Positions 24,875 to 28,782 of a stretch of DNA of 28,782 nt are shown piece after piece; positions within the stretch are counted from its first letter, which is position 1; every line of letters begins with the position of its first letter. Below the pieces are notes generated by a model that was not told the origin of the DNA, searched no databases, and worked only from the letters and a program-made list of their open reading frames with translations. This DNA is from Woeseia sp. GTDB taxonomy: Bacteria > Pseudomonadota > Gammaproteobacteria > Steroidobacterales > Woeseiaceae. The stretch spans positions 1 through 28,782 of the forward strand of contig JABIUH010000139.1 of NCBI GenBank assembly GCA_018701055.1, given 5' to 3'. Made by a program: the position numbers and the translations under genes.

Positions 24875-25305
24875 CTCTGAACTCATGAAATTCACCTTTT
24901 TGATCGGTATACTTTCGTTGGTTTTGCGATTATCTATGCAGTCGCACAGCACGATGTCGAAGTGCTAAGCGTTAAGCTCCGGGCAGCGGTAGCAACTACG
25001 TGGAGCATAGCGGGCTAACCCTATTAAATTCTTCATCCTTTTTTCAAGCGATGAATTAGGCGACTCACCCTTGAGTGATTAATTCTTGTGGTTTTCTTTT
25101 TTTTATTGCAACGTTTTCTACTTAATAGGCATATATTAGTGATGAATCTCGTTGAAGCTGAATGACGGTCTTTGATGACGTGAATTTGCGCGCAACGTGA
25201 TTACGAATTTAATACCATCAAAAACGAAGTGATTCTGTGGGAAAAGTCATTGATATTTTGTCCCTTGGTGGGTCGATAAATACTAAAATATTAAGGAATA
25301 GTGAT
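24875..25305. other. AT-rich intergenic stretch before the lipoprotein pair
   Basis: No gene is supported in this stretch. It holds a 27-codon frame from ATG at about 24886, the GTTAAGC...GGCTAAC inverted ends of a possible folded element (24969-25018), a weak TTGCAA...CATATA promoter-like pair near 25110-25135, and long A/T runs. The open frame from 25237 precedes the lipoprotein start and is probably not used. Confidence 0.3.
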
Positions 25306-25722
25306 ATGGGTTTTTCTCAATTTGGATTGATTCTCATAGTGATAACGAGTTTTTTATCCGTAGCTTGTCAAAGCATAAATAAAAATGAACCTCAAAATAT
25401 TGAGAGATTAACTGTTGGAGTAGTGCAAAAGGAAATCAAGAAAGGCATGCCAGCTACCGATGTGGTCCTTGCGCTAGGCAGCCCGAACATCGTCAAGACA
25501 GCACCTAATGGAAATGAGGTATGGGTTTACGATAAATTTTCTAAAGAACAAATTTATCAAACGACAGGTGGTGTACTTGGTTATTTTTCAGGTAATGGAG
25601 GCGGGATAATATCCTCAGAGCAAGGTAGAAGGCAGGTGAGTTCAAATACTTTAACCGTTATCATTAAATTTGATACACAAGACAATGTCGACACCATCGC
25701 TTATCACCGCAGTAAATTCTAA
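25306..25722 (+). CDS. Lipoprotein with SmpA/OmlA (BamE-like) domain
   Basis: 138 residues from the ATG at 25306, chosen because AAGGAA sits 7 bases upstream and the signal then begins properly (MGFSQFGLILIVITSFLSVAC). The lipobox LSVAC predicts lipid attachment. The rest has the small two-helix and strand pattern GMPATDVVLALGSPNIVKT and GNEVWVYDK, typical of SmpA/OmlA/BamE-like outer membrane lipoproteins. It is paired with a second lipoprotein 15 bp downstream. The DNA is markedly AT-rich compared with its surroundings, with AAA/ATT-heavy codon choice, which suggests transfer from another genome. Confidence 0.75.
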   Translation: MGFSQFGLILIVITSFLSVACQSINKNEPQNIERLTVGVVQKEIKKGMPATDVVLALGSPNIVKTAPNGNEVWVYDKFSKEQIYQTTGGVLGYFSGNGGGIISSEQGRRQVSSNTLTVIIKFDTQDNVDTIAYHRSKF

Positions 25723-25737
25723 CCTGTGGGGAACTTC

Positions 25738-26265
25738 ATGACATACACGTTAAAAATGATAGCGCTGATGATTTGTGTAGTCACAATGGTTGGCTGCGCC
25801 TCAACCCAGCAACAAATGTCGACATTAGAAATACGCAGTATTCAAACAAAGGAGTATCAGAGTGCCTCTCAACTTATTGTTTATAAATCCTTAATAAATG
25901 CTTTGTTAGATAGAGGATTTATTCTTAAAGCATCCGACTCTGAAGCGGGAGTGGTATTAGCCAGCATGTCCTCAACACAATTAAATAAGGGAGAGATGGC
26001 TAGCAAAGCCGTCGTTACTGTTTTGACTTATGGGTTAAATTGGGTGTTCGGCGATAATAATTTTGAAGACATCGTTTCGGTGGATATTTCTGCCAATGTC
26101 ACTCCGCTGCAAGAAATAACGAAAGTAAGAATAAACGCTGTTGCTAAACGTATAAACAGCAGTGGCGAAATTGTAGAGTCAGAGATGATCTTAGACCCTG
26201 GTTATTATAATTCTATATTCGATCAAATTGATAAGTCAGTATTTTTGGAACAAAATCTAGACTAA
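25738..26265 (+). CDS. Lipoprotein of unknown function
   Basis: 175 residues from the ATG at 25738 (GGGGAA upstream), not the GTG at 25726. The signal MIALMICVVTMVGCAST carries a clear lipobox (MVGC). The mature part has alternating strands, such as GFILKASDSEAGVVLASMSS, VSVDISANVTP and TKVRINAVAKRINSSGE, and likely forms a small beta-rich domain. It is co-transcribed with the BamE-like lipoprotein and shares its AT-rich composition. No known function; the pair may act together in the envelope. Confidence 0.75.
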   Translation: MTYTLKMIALMICVVTMVGCASTQQQMSTLEIRSIQTKEYQSASQLIVYKSLINALLDRGFILKASDSEAGVVLASMSSTQLNKGEMASKAVVTVLTYGLNWVFGDNNFEDIVSVDISANVTPLQEITKVRINAVAKRINSSGEIVESEMILDPGYYNSIFDQIDKSVFLEQNLD

Positions 26266-26292
26266 ACCTGTTGGCATTTAACACGCTTTTCC

Positions 26293-26482
26293 GTAAACGC
26301 TCAATTAACCGCGTGCTTGTTTACCCGATCTTAATCTGATCCGCGTCAAGTTTTCCCGGCAGCAGCGCCTCGATAGCATCAACCGTCTCTGCCTTCGATA
26401 GTTCGGTGAACAGGTAACGAAGATATGCCTAGGGTTCCAGTCCGTTCGTTTTGGCGGTTCCGATCAGCGAGTGGCTAGCCAC
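26293..26482 (-). mobile_element. IS66-family transposase C-terminal remnant with terminal repeat
   Basis: On the minus strand the frame reads SLIGTAKTNGLEP, a TAG (26429-26431), then AYLRYLFTELSKAETVDAIE and ALLPGKLDADQIKIG with TAA at 26321-26323. SLIGTAKxNGLxPxAYLRYxL is the C-terminal signature of IS66-family transposases. The terminal inverted repeat GTAAACGCTCAATTAACCGC begins at 26293, as IS66 ends usually start GTAA. The left part of the element is cut off at 26482, where repeat copy B begins. Confidence 0.85.
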
Positions 26483-26552
26483 CGCGTTCATCAGTCTTAA
26501 CTTTTGGCGGACGGACAATTTTGACAGTCTTTTTGAATTCTTCAGTCATCAT
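26475..26552 (-). pseudogene. 5' remnant of the small repeat-motif protein gene
   Basis: MMTEEFKKTVKIVRPPKVKT plus DERGG and a TAG stop, 25 codons. This is the duplicated start of the gene at 24123-24599, differing at two residues, and truncated by the IS66 junction. It is a by-product of the 203-bp repeat. Confidence 0.8.
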
Positions 26553-26685
26553 GGCCACCTGTTCGGATGTTGGAATGGGTGTTATTCGGACTGTAGGCGA
26601 GTCAGATTCGTTTTTCCAGTACTACAGTACGTTTAGTACTGTAGTACTGGATCAACGATATTTTCTAACGGCTCCTGATTAAGGA
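26483..26685. repeat. 203-bp direct repeat, copy B
   Basis: Matches 24530-24732 without gaps (about 12 mismatches). It contains the genuine 3' end of the dehydrogenase gene and a truncated copy of the small repeat protein start, so this arrangement (dehydrogenase followed by the small gene) is probably ancestral. Its left end abuts the IS66 remnant. Confidence 0.92.
26616..26650 (-). terminator. Perfect 15-bp stem hairpin spanning the dehydrogenase stop
   Basis: CCAGTACTACAGTAC (26616-26630) and GTACTGTAGTACTGG (26636-26650) pair fully over 15 bp, with a 5-base loop. On the minus strand the stop codon TAA of the dehydrogenase begins in the loop. A-rich rather than T-rich sequence follows on the transcript strand, so it is not a classic terminator; it may be a 3' stabilising hairpin or an operator. 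Copy A of the repeat has three mismatches in this stem. Confidence 0.5.
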
Positions 26686-27610
26686 ATCGTGCGAGATTCT
26701 CGAATAGGAGATCAAGGCTTCTCGCCGCATGCTGTTCCGGATCGTTCGACGATGAGTGTGGTGTCAGTATCAAATTGGGTGTGTGCCACAACGGAGAAGA
26801 ACTGGGTAGTGGTTCTTCATCAAACACGTCGACGATGGCGCTTAGACGATCGTTCTGTAGTTGTTCGCGCATTGCGGCGTAGTCCACCAAGCGTGAGCGA
26901 CTATAGCTGATGAAACCTGCACCATCTTTCATCAGGTCAAATTCACATTTTCCGAATACATGCTGTGTCTCGGGTGTGTGCGGTGCAGTGACCGCGATGA
27001 TATCCGCCCGTGGCAGCAATGCGTGTAAGTGATCTGGTGTATGCATCTCATCAACATCCGGGTGCGCTTCCCCAGAGCGGCGAATTCCCAGGACCCGCAT
27101 GTCGAACCGCTTAGCCTCGGTAGCGAAACTTCCCCCCACGGCGCCGACTCCAAATATCAAGACTGTTTTGTCACGAATCGAACTGGTTTGTTTCTGGTCC
27201 CACCGTTTCTCGCGCTGGGCGGTCATCATTCCCGGTAGACGGCTATTCAGAGCAAGTGTCGACATGATCAGGTACTCGCTTGCACGAAGTCCATGTGCAC
27301 CGCTGGTATTGGTAATGACGACGTTAGCAGGGACCCAGTCCAGAGGAAGCAAATGATTGACGCCCGCGCCCTGAATTTGAATCCACTTTAATTTTGGTGC
27401 GATTGAGGCAAGCCTATCCCGTTCGAAATTCCAACCAAACAACACCTCGGCACTTTTCAGTGCGGCTTCCAGGCCATCACCATCAACGCTGAACGTAACC
27501 CGTAGCTTTGCCGAAGTTTCTGCATGACGACGGGCTGCCGCAGCAAAGCGTTCTTCCGTGATTTCAAATACGTCGCCTAAGGCGCTGGAGTTGTCGATAT
27601 GTAAATGCAA
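26633..27610 (-). CDS. D-2-hydroxyacid dehydrogenase family protein
   Basis: 325 residues. The NAD-binding Rossmann motif is LIFGVGAVGGSFATEAKRFD (about residues 148-167), preceded by the EYLIMSTLALNSRLPG region. The catalytic loop, usually NxxRG, is here FISYSRSRLVD. The EEPLP and TPNLILTPHSSS segments carry the catalytic Glu and His. The enzyme would interconvert a 2-hydroxy and a 2-oxo acid with NAD(P). It is 15 bp downstream of the phosphotriesterase-family gene, so the two form one unit. The substrate is unknown. Confidence 0.88.
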   Translation of the reverse strand: MHLHIDNSSALGDVFEITEERFAAAARRHAETSAKLRVTFSVDGDGLEAALKSAEVLFGWNFERDRLASIAPKLKWIQIQGAGVNHLLPLDWVPANVVITNTSGAHGLRASEYLIMSTLALNSRLPGMMTAQREKRWDQKQTSSIRDKTVLIFGVGAVGGSFATEAKRFDMRVLGIRRSGEAHPDVDEMHTPDHLHALLPRADIIAVTAPHTPETQHVFGKCEFDLMKDGAGFISYSRSRLVDYAAMREQLQNDRLSAIVDVFDEEPLPSSSPLWHTPNLILTPHSSSNDPEQHAARSLDLLFENLARFLNQEPLENIVDPVLQY

Positions 27611-27625
27611 TTGATCAGAGTTCCA

Positions 27626-28687
27626 TTAGGCGAAAGCGTAAACCCGTGCCGGGTTATCCACGATCAAACTGGAAACCTGTTGTTCGCTTAGGCCTCGAGC
27701 GTGAAGTCGCGGCACGACGTTCGTAATAAGGTGGTCGTAGCCAAGACCGCCGTAAGCCTGAAGGCGGTGCTTCGTTGCAATGTCGTGAGAAAGTAAAACT
27801 TGTTTCTCAAGGCCTTGTTCAAAGTGCCACAGAATAATATCCATTCGCTGCGCATCTGAGGGCATATCAACAGTAGGATTGGGTGGATAGTGAGAGCTTT
27901 CGTTGCCGAAGAGATCGTATTCCAAGTAGCAACCACTGGCAGCAAGGTCACTCAACCAGGTCTTATCCAGACAGGTACGGTCAATATGGCAAATGATCGT
28001 ACGAGACAGATCACCCCCCGCAGCATCGACAACCTCGACGATGTCCATCGGCGACATCGGATCGCGACCTGGATGAACCATGAGCGCGGCGCCAGTCGCT
28101 TTCTGTGCGGCAGTCGCGGCGCGTAAACTTTTCTTTTCGTTGTCCAGCCACGGATAGGTACAGCCTATTTCACCAATCAAACCAGCACGAATAGTGGTAT
28201 CTCCAACGCCAGTTTCAATATCAGAAATGATCTCATCTGCGATAGATTCCTCACTGCGGTCACTCATATCAGGTGGATGCGTGTTGCCAATGTAATGTCC
28301 GGCTCCCATGACAACATTCATCCCCGTCAATCGGGCGACGCGAGCAAGTGCATTTGGATCCCGACCCAGTCCAATGTTCGTTGGATCAATAATGCTGCGG
28401 CCACCCGCGGCAACGAAATGTTTTAATTCCTCAACCGCGACGTCTTCACTCTTTAACTCGACGTTGTCCCGATTTGACGTCCAGTTGTAGGCAACCCAAC
28501 CGCGATTCTGCAGCGTAATCTTTTCGTGTGCCCGACCTTTCTGACTCATCTCCTCCGGTTCGGCATACATAAAAGTGCCGTCAATCAGAACGTGATCGTG
28601 CGCCAGTGTCACGCCTAAATCTTGCGCGTCAATACATCCGAGCACGGTTTGTACTTTGCCGCTCTTATTCTGGTCGTCTTCAGTCAT
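27626..28687 (-). CDS. Phosphotriesterase-family metal-dependent hydrolase
   Basis: 353 residues. The first metal-binding motif AHDHVLIDGTF (about residues 34-44) replaces the usual THEHL. Later ligands are in IGEIGCTYPW (Glu-Gly-Cys region), MVHPGRDP, ICHIDRT and LSHDIATK. This pattern fits the phosphotriesterase-like lactonase branch of the amidohydrolase superfamily, whose members cleave lactones, esters or phosphotriesters. It precedes the hydroxyacid dehydrogenase by 15 bp, which would act on the hydroxy acid released from a lactone. Cytoplasmic; no signal peptide. Confidence 0.85.
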   Translation of the reverse strand: MTEDDQNKSGKVQTVLGCIDAQDLGVTLAHDHVLIDGTFMYAEPEEMSQKGRAHEKITLQNRGWVAYNWTSNRDNVELKSEDVAVEELKHFVAAGGRSIIDPTNIGLGRDPNALARVARLTGMNVVMGAGHYIGNTHPPDMSDRSEESIADEIISDIETGVGDTTIRAGLIGEIGCTYPWLDNEKKSLRAATAAQKATGAALMVHPGRDPMSPMDIVEVVDAAGGDLSRTIICHIDRTCLDKTWLSDLAASGCYLEYDLFGNESSHYPPNPTVDMPSDAQRMDIILWHFEQGLEKQVLLSHDIATKHRLQAYGGLGYDHLITNVVPRLHARGLSEQQVSSLIVDNPARVYAFA

Positions 28688-28732
28688 TCCTGACTCTGCC
28701 TTATAGTGATTGAGATGGATTTACGCCGGCCG

Positions 28733-28782
28733 TCACTTCAATGTTGCAATCGCGCTTATTTCTACCAACAAATCATCGAACG
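28733..28782 (-). CDS. C-terminal end of a gene running off the window, possibly RidA-like
   Basis: The minus-strand frame reads FDDLLVEISAIATLK and TGA, 45 bp upstream of the phosphotriesterase-family start. The LVEIxAIA ending is characteristic of the RidA/YjgF family, which often ends this way. Only 15 codons are visible, so the identification is tentative. Probably part of the same operon. Confidence 0.4.
   Translation of the reverse strand, partial: FDDLLVEISAIATLK

Noticed and set aside
24969..25018. GTTAAGC...GGCTAAC ends resembling an integron attC site.
   Set aside because: The core sites are in the wrong order for attC (it should begin RYYYAAC and end GTTRRRY), and no integrase or cassette array is present.
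1..28782. CRISPR arrays, rRNA or an intact phage.
   Set aside because: No regularly spaced repeats, no rRNA-like sequence, and no phage structural genes were seen.

Overview
The window looks like chromosome from a gammaproteobacterium, probably marine or uncultivated. The evidence is a selA-selB-tRNA(Sec) cluster, a TRAP-type uptake system, and Rieske, CmcJ-like and phosphotriesterase-family catabolic genes. The base composition is moderate, with one clearly AT-rich patch. I cannot name the genus. TAG is an unusually common stop codon (about 10 of 23 well-supported genes), and several reading frames are broken by in-frame TAG.

Layout. Positions 1-4500 are a mosaic. A 5' remnant of an IS256-family transposase is followed by a compact operon (SnoaL-like protein, Tat-exported small subunit, GMC flavoprotein) behind a candidate promoter with a palindromic operator. 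Then come three truncated gene pieces butted together: a glycosyltransferase-like N-terminus, a cytochrome c without its 5' end, and an XRE-type HTH fragment. Positions 4508-8749 (minus strand) carry a CPBP peptidase, selA, selB and tRNA-Sec, probably co-transcribed: selenocysteine synthesis and decoding machinery with no selenoprotein in the window. An exported amidohydrolase follows on the plus strand (8983-10266).

Positions 10309-15450 (minus strand) hold the most interesting unit. It is a five-gene operon of an exported nucleoside hydrolase, DctQ, DctM and DctP of a TRAP transporter, and methylthioribose kinase (MtnK). The order suggests periplasmic cleavage of a nucleoside such as 5'-methylthioadenosine, TRAP import of the sugar, and phosphorylation in the cytoplasm. 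Next are an AhpD-like protein, a large exported DUF305-LVIVD fusion, an amber-interrupted membrane protein gene, and a poorly resolved patch (19457-20029). A minus-strand Rieske oxygenase, CmcJ-like oxygenase and MFS group follows (20030-23482), then a divergent GNAT-like gene.

Positions 24123-28782 appear to be an ancestral minus-strand run (RidA-like end, phosphotriesterase-family protein, D-2-hydroxyacid dehydrogenase, small repeat protein) that was split by a roughly 1.75 kb insertion. The insertion lies between two 203-bp direct repeats (about 94% identical). It contains an IS3-family remnant, an AT-rich lipoprotein pair and an IS66-family remnant.
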